Below are positions 17,357 to 25,809 of a DNA stretch of 25,809 nt, in pieces. The notes below the pieces were generated by a model. The model was not told the DNA's origin and did not search any database. It was given only the letters and a program-made list of their open reading frames with translations. Origin of the DNA: Paramacrobiotus richtersi (lineage: Eukaryota; Tardigrada; Eutardigrada; Parachela; Macrobiotidae); the NCBI GenBank assembly GCA_034698045.1, contig JAQGAU010000602.1:1-25809 (forward strand). The letters are read 5' to 3'. The position numbers and the translations under genes were made by a program. Position 1 is the stretch's first letter; every line of letters starts with the position of its first letter.

Positions 17357-20202
17357 ATGGAAACTGTGTCAGCATCACAGATCTGTTCTGGGCTCGCATC
17401 AAACTCACGTCAGACAAAACTCTCGACTTTGCAAACGTTGCAAACCTATATCGAGCAGTCTGATTCAGATATCAGTTTGCAACAGAACTTGGCAGAGGTT
17501 GATAAACATGTTGCAGAACTGTTTTCTGATCCGTCTGAGACGGTCTGCCAACGGGCTTTGGATGTGTACCGTTGGATGGTTGAAAACAACTGGAATATTA
17601 GTGGATCTATCTCCGTTTTTCTCAATATACTGCAATCGCACCTTGGTACGTGCTACGTGACATTACGGTTACTGAGTTCGCAAAAAACAAAATAACCAGT
17701 ACCTTTGCTGAAGTTTTTCTCCACCATTTCAAATCTTTATTGGTATTGCCGATTGTTAGGGGAAAGTATTCGACAGGATTCCGAAGAAGTACGACTAGCC
17801 GAAGTAAAGATTTTGCATTTGCTGATGACGAAAAAAGGTAAACATGTAAGTCCCTTATTTTGCGCCACCGAAGTTATTTCTTTGAATACTACTTATGAAA
17901 GTGTCCAGAAAACCCCTTCTTTCTTTTACAGAGAACATTACCGAACTCTACTTCGATGAAATCCTTAAAATTCTGACGAAAGCTCTTGTGGATCCTTTCG
18001 CGGAGATCCGAATCGAATCCTGCAAATGCGTGAAAACTTTGTCAATGTCATGCAGTCAGCAATTCCTCTCGAAATCCGATCCAGTAATCAACGCATTACT
18101 AGCCACTTTCACCCACAACCAAGCCCGAGTCCGGGCGGTCCACACCGAAGCTTTAGGTTTTGCGTTACAGTATGGAAACTACAAGCGCATTGCGGATGTC
18201 TGGCGCTCAATGGCGCAACGGGTCATCGATTCCCACCATACAGTACGACGTACCGCGTTCAACGTACTGCATCTCTGGATGACGCTGTTCCCCGATCGCT
18301 ACTCCCACTGGAACCGGTTTGTCCCGCTGTTTATTTGTGGACTGTTTGACGAGACTGCGGAGATTCGTGGGGAATGTGAAGTTCTGTGGAGGGATATTGG
18401 GCAGCAGTATGAGGAGGAGAATCATGACGAGGTAAAGGAAGCGGCGGAAGTAGACTGGCACGGTCTTGGTAGTGGCGATCGGGCGAATCTCACTGCAGCA
18501 ACTCAGCGGCCGCTCTCAACCGCAACCGGTGATTGGACAAATGCTGGAGAAGCTGATAACGAGCGGCCGCTTCTGGGTTGCAGGCTACTAGTCCGGAAAG
18601 TGCTCTACAATGTCATCCAGTCCAACTTGAATGACCTCAAAGACTGGCAGGAAAGTGTCCGAATTCAAGGGATCAGATTGCTGTACCAGTTGTTACGTCA
18701 CGCTGAGCACCATTCCGTCGTTGTGATCGATAAGGTTCTCACTGCTCTGCCCAGTGTAGCCAAAGACGAGAATCGGATAGTAGTGTCGGAGGCGAAGAAC
18801 TGCGCGCGATTGATTGGACGTTTCATTGAACCGAGCGTCTACTGCCGGTTACTGGTGTCTGGAATGGAAAACGCCAGTCATCTGGTGGTTTTGAGCGGGA
18901 TTCTTTCTAGTGTTCCTGCGGAAAATTTGAAGGGTCATCTTTACGAGATTCTAACCGCAATGTTGAAGCTGACGCCGACAGTGTCAGAAGCGCAACATTT
19001 CTACAATCTGGAATGCTGCCGGGAAATTCTGTTGAAAGGTTCGTTTTGGATTGTGGAGCACAAGGGCGTCATTTACAGCTTGCTGATGAATATCCGCTCA
19101 TTGACAGAAACGGAACAGATTAAATCAAAGGTAAATCATAAAAATGTTTTAAAACATATAACTTTACTGAAGTGTATCGCAGGTTGCAGAAATCTTGGAA
19201 TTATTTTCGAGAAGCGTGTCCGCAAAATCTACCGACGATCTTCACTCAGCTTTATCTCGGTCGTTTCTGACAGAACTCTTGGCATCAAGCGGCCTAGCCG
19301 GCGACTGGAGCTCATGTTCCTTCGAATACAGAATCTTCCAGAACTATCTAGAAGAACGCGGTCTCGACACATTACGCCACAACATTGATTTACTCCTCCC
19401 AGCATTCATCATGAATCTTCACTCTTCAAAGAACGTTCGTGTACGCTTCGGCATCTTCAGGCTAATGCTGAATGTTATCCAAGGAAAGCGTACGGAATCA
19501 TTATCCTCAATGCTGACTGAAAATGGCCAAACTGTTGAATTGGTTAAGACGACGTTCATTCCCAACCTGACCTGGAAACCTGGACGATCGGAAGCTTTAT
19601 TAAGAGCAGCCTGTTGCGCATGTCTCGTGGTGTTTGTTGAAAAAGGATTGGTACCAGTTTCCGCTTTATGGGAGCTTAGAACGGACTTATTTCCGAAACT
19701 AGATTCATTGACGCGGGACGAACATAATGTCACGCATCAAGCAACATTGAGGCTGTATCGGTTACTATTCGAGTCTGATGGACAGCTCACAGATGGTCAG
19801 TTCGATAAATAACTGAAACTTTGCTATTGGAAATTGTTATATATTTTCCGATTGCCTAGACATTTCCGAGATTATTGTTTCATTTCAGATGAGTTGAAGC
19901 AGCTTTATTCGGCCTACATGAAAGGGCTGGATGGGCAACGCCCAGAGCGCCTGGAAGCGCTAGCCGGTTTGAGACACGTTCTGAACAGTACAGAAACTGT
20001 TGAACGAAATCACACTCTGGCCGAAGAAGTTTGCCGGGTTCTATTCATTCACATGGACGAATCGGACAGCGAGATAGCCAGTAGTGCTTACGAATGCCTG
20101 AAATCTGCCAAGAAGAACCAAGCTTTGGCTTCATATATTCAAGCAACTGCTCGGGAAGCAAAGCATTTAAATGAAACTTATGCGCATGAATTAGCTTCGT
20201 AA
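17357..20202 (+). CDS. DNAAF5: Dynein axonemal assembly factor 5 (HEATR2 homologue)
   Basis: Five exons (17357-17645, 17760-17837, 17932-19130, 19183-19795, 19889-20202) join in matched phases to 830 aa; human HEATR2 is about 855. The chain is alpha-helical HEAT repeats throughout. Recognisable blocks are the FxETAEIRGECEVLWRDIGQQYEEE-like helix pair and the family-typical RPLLGCRLLVRKVL followed by LNDLKDWQESVRIQGIRLL and LLRHAEHH, which align with HEATR2. The last exon carries the terminal repeat (DDELKQLYSAYMKGLDGQRPERLEAL). By family knowledge, it is a cytoplasmic scaffold needed for preassembly and stability of axonemal dynein arms. An in-frame stop precedes the chosen ATG. Introns are 52-114 nt. 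Only the exon 4/5 donor (GTCAGT) is weak, but skipping it loses the conserved C-terminal repeat. It works in the same process as DNAAF4. Confidence 0.9.
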
Positions 20203-20225
20203 ACGTATCCGCAAACAGTATTTCG

Positions 20226-20498
20226 TTGCTGGACCGAATTTTCTCTTGCCGCGACGACGAAATCACTATCCCCTTTGAGCAGAATGGTCAATGGTTTCGT
20301 AAAGCGAGAGTGCGCTATAATTCCAGGGACATGTTGATTTCGGTACGGTTTTGTTGTGGAATTATCCCTGGAAACCTTGAGAATGAAGTGTCTCGACAGA
20401 GAGTGGTAGCAACATTAGCACGCGGGCGAACACATTTGCTGTATAACCACATGTCGCTTTACAAAGGTCATGTTTCTGTAAAAGACGTTACTCGATGA
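20226..20498 (+). CDS. Candidate open frame downstream of DNAAF5
   Basis: The frame is open from about 20190 to TGA at 20496-20498, overlapping the end of DNAAF5 in another frame. Up to 90 residues are visible (for example IPFEQNGQWFRKARVRYNS and VVATLARGRTHLLYNHMSLY). The composition looks protein-like, but the only ATG in frame falls after about one third of it, and no family was recognised. It may be DNAAF5 3'UTR (the nearest AATAAA is at 20879), an alternative terminal exon, or a remnant of another gene. Confidence 0.2.
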   Translation: MLDRIFSCRDDEITIPFEQNGQWFRKARVRYNSRDMLISVRFCCGIIPGNLENEVSRQRVVATLARGRTHLLYNHMSLYKGHVSVKDVTR

Positions 20499-21112
20499 AT
20501 TTAGTCGAATGATGTTACTTCGAACAGAAGCATCTGACCTTTTCCAATAAGCGATTGTTTCCAATGACAGGGTAACTGAAACAACGATCTAGCGAAAACC
20601 AGCACTCTTTCTGGTATTTCGGCGTATCGCCCGGCCACCTAGAAATTAAAATTGACATTCCAGAGAGCTGCTGGAAACTGGGAGCTTGCTCGCCGTTACA
20701 GAATATCCCCTCCGCTCTCGTGATTGGCTCAATAATGTGAGACACTTGCCATCATCAATGCAAAAGGAAAACTGATTCACACAATTGTGTCGGCGTAGGA
20801 AAGAACTTTAGGCCGGTTCTTCTCTGTAGGAAAAAATATTTGAATCTTATACAGATTACTCAGCTGAGCGTCTGCAACAATAAACTTCACAGGATTAAAA
20901 CACGGAATCGACGACAAATAAAATGTACGCCAGAACGTAGATAATATATTATACTAACACCATTTCGTTCTACAGCATACTTAGCTTTTTACTTACAGCA
21001 GCTCCTTATTGTGATTCATAGCAACGATACATGTACGAAAATGCTTTCACATTACACGCGCAATTGGGTTCTCAAGTTGGAAGCAAGTGTTTAGGTTTCG
21101 AATCACTGAGGA
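20499..21112. other. 3'UTR/intergenic with two poly(A) signals
   Basis: AATAAA at 20879-20884 and again at 20917-20922 on the plus strand are the first canonical signals after DNAAF5, implying a 3'UTR of about 700 bases. The minus-strand frame at 20515-20745 has no ATG start and was not accepted. The remainder would be the promoter of the BTB gene starting at 21113. Confidence 0.4.
20879..20922 (+). terminator. Two AATAAA signals, likely 3' end of DNAAF5
   Basis: AATAAA at 20879-20884 and 20917-20922. No earlier canonical signal follows the DNAAF5 stop at 20202. Confidence 0.4.
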
Positions 21113-24106
21113 ATGTGTTCATACGATCGAGCTGGCAGTGCGCGCTCCCGTGGATCTGCCAGTACCCGAGATTCCTCGACCATCGGGGATGTTTCCTTTG
21201 ATTTTAATGACTGTGGTGAGCGAACTTCGGATGATCCCGACGGATGCCCCACTGATGAGCAACTTCAGCAGAAGCATTTTGATGAGCTGGAGAAGAAGTT
21301 TGAGAAAGGATGGGAGGCGTGGGTCACGCAGATGGGTGGTGACCCCAAGGACACGTGTACGTACAACTTTGATGCGGAAGAACTGGCTGTTCGCTTGGGC
21401 ACGCATATCGACAGGGCCAGCAAACTCCATGCCAAAATGTAAGTTTTCTGAGCGAATGTGTGGGTTATTGCTTAACCAGGCCAGGATCTTGTTGAGTTTC
21501 AGTCTACGTGTTCAGCGAATAATAGTACCATTAGATTTACTACTATTAGATCCAGAGAATCCGTTAACTTTACTGTTAATTCAGTTTTTCGAAAACAAAC
21601 AGCTTGCTGTTCGCGCTTTCTGTTTAGTTCGCTTGATTGTCTCGAACTGCGAAATATGGTTCAAAATCCCAGTTAGTGGTTAAACAGTGTACAAACTAAT
21701 ATTATACCGTACCTTGTAAAATCTGATCCGTTGACAGGATCAGCATTTTGAAAATTAAGTACTTCGACGGAAAAGCCATTTCTGCCATGCACACTTTATG
21801 CACAAGCATCTCTGCCACTGAAAGCAAAGAAAGTACCGGCGTTTATCTTGATCGTTATCAGGGCTGTCGGGTGAGCAACCGCCTAGGCTGATGCATCAAT
21901 GTCAAGCGGCTATGTGGTTCTTGCATACGGCAGTGGCAGAAATGTTTGTGCATAAAGTATGAGTGACAGAAATGGCTTTTCCTTCGAAGTAGTCTTTCGA
22001 TGAATGTGTGTTTGTCTGGTAAGAGACGTAATCAACACTAAACAGAAGCGTTGGCACAGGAAATTCCGTAACCTTTTCATGGAAATGCCCTCAAATCGAT
22101 ATAATAAGATCACATTGTTATAAAAGTAAATATCTGTAGAACTGGAAAATTGATATCTTTTTCATATTGAGCTGGAACAAACTGTTGATTATTAAGCAAC
22201 ATTTCAGCATGCTGCAGAAAATCTACCACTTTTGGCACTGCAAACAACACACCGACATGATCTTGCTGGCCGACCACGCCCGGGAAGAGGTCCACCTCCA
22301 CATGTTCATCGCCCATACCGAGTTCTACGAGAAGCTCGTTCTTGTCCCGAAATGGGAGAGATTATGGCGTGAGGGAAAACTCGTGCTGGATTTAACCGGA
22401 ATGGTCGCACCGCGCGCATTAAGGACCATCATTACTTATGTCTACACTGGCGCCGTTAAGGTACGCAAAATCTTGCCGGTGCAGTGTTAATCCATTCTCT
22501 GTTGATGGCTCAACATGTTCCAGCTTACACTAGATAACGTCGCGGACCTGGCCATGGGATCAAAAAATCTGGGATTCAGGAAACTGCAGCAGCTTTGTAT
22601 GGAGTTTTTGGATTATGTCTTTGCTGATTTCCATTTGTGCATTATACTGCGGAATGTCCCGGTGGATCATAAGTTTTTCGATGTGGCGTGGACGAAGATA
22701 CTGAAACGGTTCCGGTACATTTCACATGATTCGAATTTCTTGCAAATGGATCCCATGCATCTGGAGTTGCTGATTGCTTCCGACAAACTAAACATTGAGG
22801 TAATCTTTAAATCTACCCTGATAAAGCGGGTTTTTTACGGATTTTTTTAGTCAGAATACGAAGCTTTTAAACCGGTGTTGAACTGGATCAATCACGACCG
22901 GGCGGAACGGGAAAAGTACTTTTTTAAACTCATGGGACAAGTGCGGTTCGCGTATATGGAACTGGATGAACTCATCAGTTGTATGCAGGAGGATGAACTG
23001 TTTCGCAGACATCCCGATGCGCAAAAGATGCTGGAAGATGCCGACATGTAAACCACTGGTTTTCGTTAAACGTTTAGTGGATTAGTCATTAATACGCTGG
23101 TTATTCCCAGGTATGCGACAATGGAATCAATGGGTGATCAGTGGTGTAACTATCCGTCGTGGCCACCGCGTAACGACATCATCAAGCGAAAAGTCTACAG
23201 TATGTCACTCACCCCAATGGATTTGTTTTACGACTAATTGAATAATGTTTCTGAATTTGTATGATCGACGGTTTTGCATTAAACTACGGAAGCACTAGAA
23301 ACTAATTCATACGCATAATTAAAATTTTATTTAATTTTTAAAAAATTTCTGTATCCAGTGGTGAAATTTATAATATGCGTATATAAAAGTCATGGCTCAT
23401 GACTTGTGACTCATGACTCACAAGGAGTCATGGCTCATGACTCCTTGTTTAAAACATTTTTCATTGACAGCGAGAGGCGAGAAACTCAAAGCTCTGCGAC
23501 CTCAGTCCAAGAACGAGATCTGCAATGCCGGCTTACCATGTGCACTGCAGACCAACTACGGAGCCAAATTCGACAAGACGTGTCCCAATACAGAGTGTCG
23601 GACTTGTGAGATTTACTGTACGGATCGCGGGTACGGTCGCCTGCTGCCGCTGTCGTGCACGCCAACGGGAGAAGCGGCTAGGGAGCGATCTTTATCGCCC
23701 GAACAGAAAAGAAAGGAGAAGTGCTGTTTACAAGGCCAGCAAGCGAAGAAAGGTCAGCCGGTGTTTTCTAATATACAGTTTTTAGTTTGAGAATAAAGTA
23801 ACACAAGGGCAGCTGTGACGTCATTTCAGTAGGGCCGTTATTTGAACTTTTCTGTTATTTGTAGTTTTGATGGAGGGAAGTAATGCGTGCACCAATCGGA
23901 CTGAACTCCTAGCTCAAATGCGAGCGGATAAGACGGCTGCTAAAGTTGCTGATTTGTGTTCAAAAATGAATTCGCAGAACTCGTACGGCTCTAGTCGAGT
24001 GCAATCGGCAAAGAGCAGAGCGGTTTTGGCTGGAGGAGATTCGGCGGCTGTCAGCGAGATTAGCTTGCCTTCTTGTATGACAAAGCCACGGAAGCGTCTT
24101 GTCTAA
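21113..24106 (+). CDS. BTB-BACK protein with cysteine-rich C-terminus
   Basis: Seven exons (21113-21438, 22208-22460, 22524-22799, 22851-23047, 23111-23199, 23471-23752, 23865-24106) join in frame to 554 aa. Residues 1-108 are a charged N-terminal extension. A BTB/POZ domain follows at about 110-200 (HTDMILLADH, FIAHTEFYEKLVL, LRTIITYVYTGAVK), then a BACK domain (about 205-355; FKPVLNWINHDRAEREKYFFKLMGQVRF). BTB-BACK proteins usually bind Cullin-3 as ubiquitin-ligase adaptors. There are no Kelch repeats. Instead come a PSWPPRND linker, a module Cys-x5-Cys-x13-Cys-x4-Cys-x2-Cys-x3-Cys-x12-Cys (about 395-450) and a basic Ser-rich end (MTKPRKRLV). If the donor at 23200 is not used, exon 5 reads to a stop at 23235-23237 and gives a 392-aa form without the tail. 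The last two exons have no signal peptide or start of their own but match in phase, which favours joining them. Confidence 0.72.
21760..21991. mobile_element. Foldback / MITE-like element with 61-bp inverted arms
   Basis: Inside the first BTB intron, 21760-21820 and 21931-21991 are inverted copies of each other, 61 bases each with about seven mismatches, around a 110-base spacer. Both outer ends read TA then CTTCGA, consistent with a TA target-site duplication as made by Tc1/mariner-type transposases. No coding sequence is inside, so it would be a non-autonomous element. Confidence 0.7.
23388..23448. repeat. Palindromic repeat cluster with two abutting AP-1-type sites
   Basis: The 17-base palindrome AGTCATGGCTCATGACT occurs at 23388-23404 and 23426-23442. 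Around the second copy the arms extend to a perfect 12-base inverted repeat (23420-23431 with 23437-23448, 5-base loop). Between them, TGACTCA, the AP-1 consensus, occurs twice head to tail at 23407-23413 and 23414-23420. It lies in the fifth BTB intron. Whether any factor binds is unknown. Confidence 0.6.
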
Positions 24107-24201
24107 TCTGTCTTTACATTGTTTCTGTCATCCTTTCCTTCCGCGTTTGCTTTTTGGTATGGCAATGATATTTTGATCGTTCTAGTTCTTTTTTTATCTT
24201 T

Positions 24202-25578
24202 TTACCCTCTGTGAAAACTGTTTACAGACCCAAAATCTCGTACAAAATTACGGTCAGATTTGTGTGCTGCTGATAAACTGGAAATGAGCAATAAAATAAG
24301 CAAGCATCTGATGCAAAGCAGTACAATCCAGTTCATTTGTATGCGCACTGAGCCATTCGCTGCACCGCCCGTATCTTTAACATAGCCGTCCGTCGGAGAA
24401 AGGAAGTAGATTTCTTTTCGATCTTCATACTGCCAGTCGTCGATCTCCAGTCTCACAGGATCCACTTTGGTATCGGTGTACCAGCCTTCCCGGTTGTTTT
24501 TGTACACCGTTTCAGCGATGAATGGTAACATTTGACGGACTCTCGTGTAAACAGCCGGCTCGTCTTTTGTGCAGCTTAAAAGAACAAATAGAACGTTAAA
24601 AGCAGAACAGTAAAAAAGAGACAAACGTCTTCGTTTTACAGGGGTGAATGTTTCTACTTACCTTTCCTTCGTAGAAGTCACGCCGACTAACTGCCACTGG
24701 TTTCCTTTATTCGGTATGGGCGTAACAAAGGGGCCACCATTGTCTTCTTGACAACTACAAAACAACGGTTAATTTTTCTCATTTAATAAACTATTTTCGA
24801 AGGCTAAAGAAACGTACGTGTCTTTGCCATTGGCGCATACGTTTTCCGGTGCTGTTCGCACTATCTCCCTGCAGGCCGAAGTGCTGAGAACCTCTTGAGA
24901 AATCTGCCGAAATAAGGTGCTGGACAAGACGGTGCTGGAGTTGGTATAGGTGCGGGTCGCTGAGTAGCCTGTTTGTCCAGGTGATGGAATAATGCTCGGC
25001 AGCGGTAGACATATCCGGAGCACTTTCTCCGACACTTGCACACTCTGAAAAGGAAAACGATTCCACTGCGCGAGTTTTCTTTTGAAATTGACAGTATTTC
25101 AATTCACTTGATGTAATGATAGATTATCGTTGATAATAAGAATGATCAATGGCTATAAAAGTCAACCAACATAGATACGCTGTTGAGCTTGATTAAACAA
25201 AAATCATTTCTGGACCGTGAACGGCTTGAGATGAACGGCTTGAGCCAGAGGTCTAACTTCGCCTGCGGCCGCTCCGCATTTGGGCAACTGAACGGACACC
25301 GATACATCTCGTGGCCTATATCAAAACAACGCACTCATGAACTGGAATGTTGTGGATCTATTTAACTAAGACGTTATGTTAGTACGTTACGAAAAAGCGG
25401 TGCCATTTTGCGAGCAACATCGACCAGCGGTGGCAATCCACTGTGGGGCTATCTGTGAAGAACAATGGAATGACAAGCATGAGAAAAAGGTCCGCCAGAA
25501 GTTGCATACCAGGGAAGCAGCACACGGTCCGGTTGGTGTGAATATCGATGCATGCCAAGGCCACGCTTTCTCATTGGT
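24202..25578 (-). CDS. Catalytically inactive trypsin-like serine protease homologue, C-terminal membrane segment (5' partial)
   Basis: Six exons on the minus strand (25578-25510, 25452-25391, 25315-25179, 25044-24818, 24754-24662, 24574-24202) give an S1-family chain. AWPWHASI and GPCAASLIAPQWIATAGRC cover the N-terminal barrel; the catalytic His of TAAHC is Arg. NDFCLIKLNS keeps the catalytic Asp. VLRICLPLPS and VCANGKDT follow, and CQEDNGGPFV replaces GDSGGP, so the catalytic Ser is Asn. The chain ends with DEPAVYTRVRQMLPFI, a unique spacer, a hydrophobic segment (WIVLLCIRCLLILLLISSL) and a 28-residue basic tail. It should have no protease activity; inactive homologues often act as cofactors or binding proteins. 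Within exon 3 (25179-25315) the N- and C-terminal halves are in different frames, offset by one base near 25207-25209, so either the gene is broken or the base is an assembly error. Exons encoding the signal peptide and activation site were not found. Confidence 0.75.
24290..24295 (+). terminator. Plus-strand AATAAA inside the protease-homologue last exon
   Basis: The first canonical plus-strand signal after the BTB stop at 24106. If used, the BTB mRNA would run about 100 bases antisense across the end of the protease homologue, whose stop is only 96 bases from the BTB stop. Confidence 0.4.
25218..25244. repeat. 13-bp tandem duplication (period 14) in a protease-homologue exon
   Basis: TGAACGGCTTGAG occurs at 25218-25230 and again at 25232-25244. 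It lies within exon 3 of the minus-strand protease homologue, just before the point where the reading frame appears to shift. A 14-base insertion is not a multiple of three, but removing it does not by itself put the two halves back in one frame. Confidence 0.6.
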
Positions 25579-25709
25579 CTAGAATAAGCATGCCGTGTTA
25601 AAATACTTTCTATGTACCAGGACTATCATAATCCCTTGTGCAGTAAATATTCTGCTACGCTGTTAGCCGAGACACGTCACACAGGGAAACCTAATTAATA
25701 CTTCTTCAG
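25579..25709. other. Short spacer or intron
   Basis: Upstream of the first visible protease-homologue exon (acceptor TTATTCTAG at 25579). No earlier exon with a signal peptide was found between here and the right edge. Confidence 0.3.
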
Positions 25710-25778
25710 CTGTAAAAAGGGATAAGCGGTCTGCCCCTGCCCCCACCCCTATCCAACCCATCGTCCAACTCATCAGTG
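25710..25778 (+). CDS. Internal exon of a plus-strand gene leaving the window (partial)
   Basis: A 69-base open stretch lies between a good acceptor (TACTTCTTCAG) and a consensus donor (G|GTAAGT), reading phase 2 in and phase 1 out. It encodes KRDKRSAPAPTPIQPIVQL, a basic stretch followed by a Pro-rich linker. KR-x-KR could be a dibasic processing site, but with a single exon this is only a note. The rest of the gene lies beyond the window or in exons I could not find. Confidence 0.3.
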
Positions 25779-25809
25779 GTAAGTTCGGAACTGGAAAAGC
25801 GTATTGAAA

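Noticed and set aside
21119..21430. Minus-strand 103-codon frame
   Set aside because: Antisense of BTB exon 1, which has a real ATG and a strong GTAAGT donor.
21723..21743. CTGATCC/GGATCAG 7-base hairpin
   Set aside because: Short and isolated. Hairpins this size are expected by chance, unlike the 61-base foldback just downstream.
1..25809. tRNA, rRNA, CRISPR array or bacterial operon signals
   Set aside because: No tRNA B-box in context, no rRNA-like block, no spaced direct repeats with unique spacers and no clustered short intergenic CDS. The gene structure is eukaryotic throughout.

Overview
The window looks like a compact animal (metazoan) genome. Genes lie a few hundred bases to about 2 kb apart on both strands. 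Most have short GT-AG introns (51 to about 130 bases, a few of 390-770), and AATAAA/ATTAAA signals follow many stops. There are no bacterial operons, tRNA, rRNA or CRISPR. Two dynein-arm assembly factors (DNAAF4, DNAAF5) imply an animal that still builds motile axonemes, at least in sperm, which argues against typical nematodes. Density, GC and intron size would suit a tardigrade or similar small ecdysozoan, but that is inference. All exon joins below were made by eye from splice sites and reading-frame phase.

Left third (1-6100): four plus-strand genes for small secreted, cysteine-rich proteins that end in a hydrophobic tail as GPI-anchored proteins do. They are the 3' end of one gene (1-198), a clear Ly6/uPAR three-finger protein (957-1493), a second Ly6-like protein (3941-4612) and a protein with two copies of an unfamiliar six-cysteine module (4861-6100). 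A secreted lipocalin (1628-2470, minus) lies between them, tail to tail with the Ly6 gene; their poly(A) signals are 7 bases apart.

Middle (6281-16006): a minus-strand multi-pass membrane protein, intron-less DNAAF4 (CS domain plus TPRs), a small secreted peptide precursor with a Lys-Arg-Arg site, a weak minus-strand candidate gene, about 1.8 kb with no gene seen, and a three-exon gene of unrecognised family (14843-16006).

Right third (16349-25809): a weak minus-strand candidate gene; DNAAF5/HEATR2 in five exons (17357-20202); a seven-exon BTB-BACK protein with a cysteine-rich tail instead of Kelch repeats (21113-24106); and, convergent with it, a trypsin-fold protein that has lost two of three catalytic residues (24202-25578). 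An exon of another plus-strand gene lies at the right edge. A TA-flanked foldback element sits in the first BTB intron, and an AP-1-like palindromic repeat in a later one.

Functional links: DNAAF4 and DNAAF5 act in one process, cytoplasmic preassembly of axonemal dynein arms. The GPI-type genes look like a local family cluster. The rest look like unrelated neighbours.
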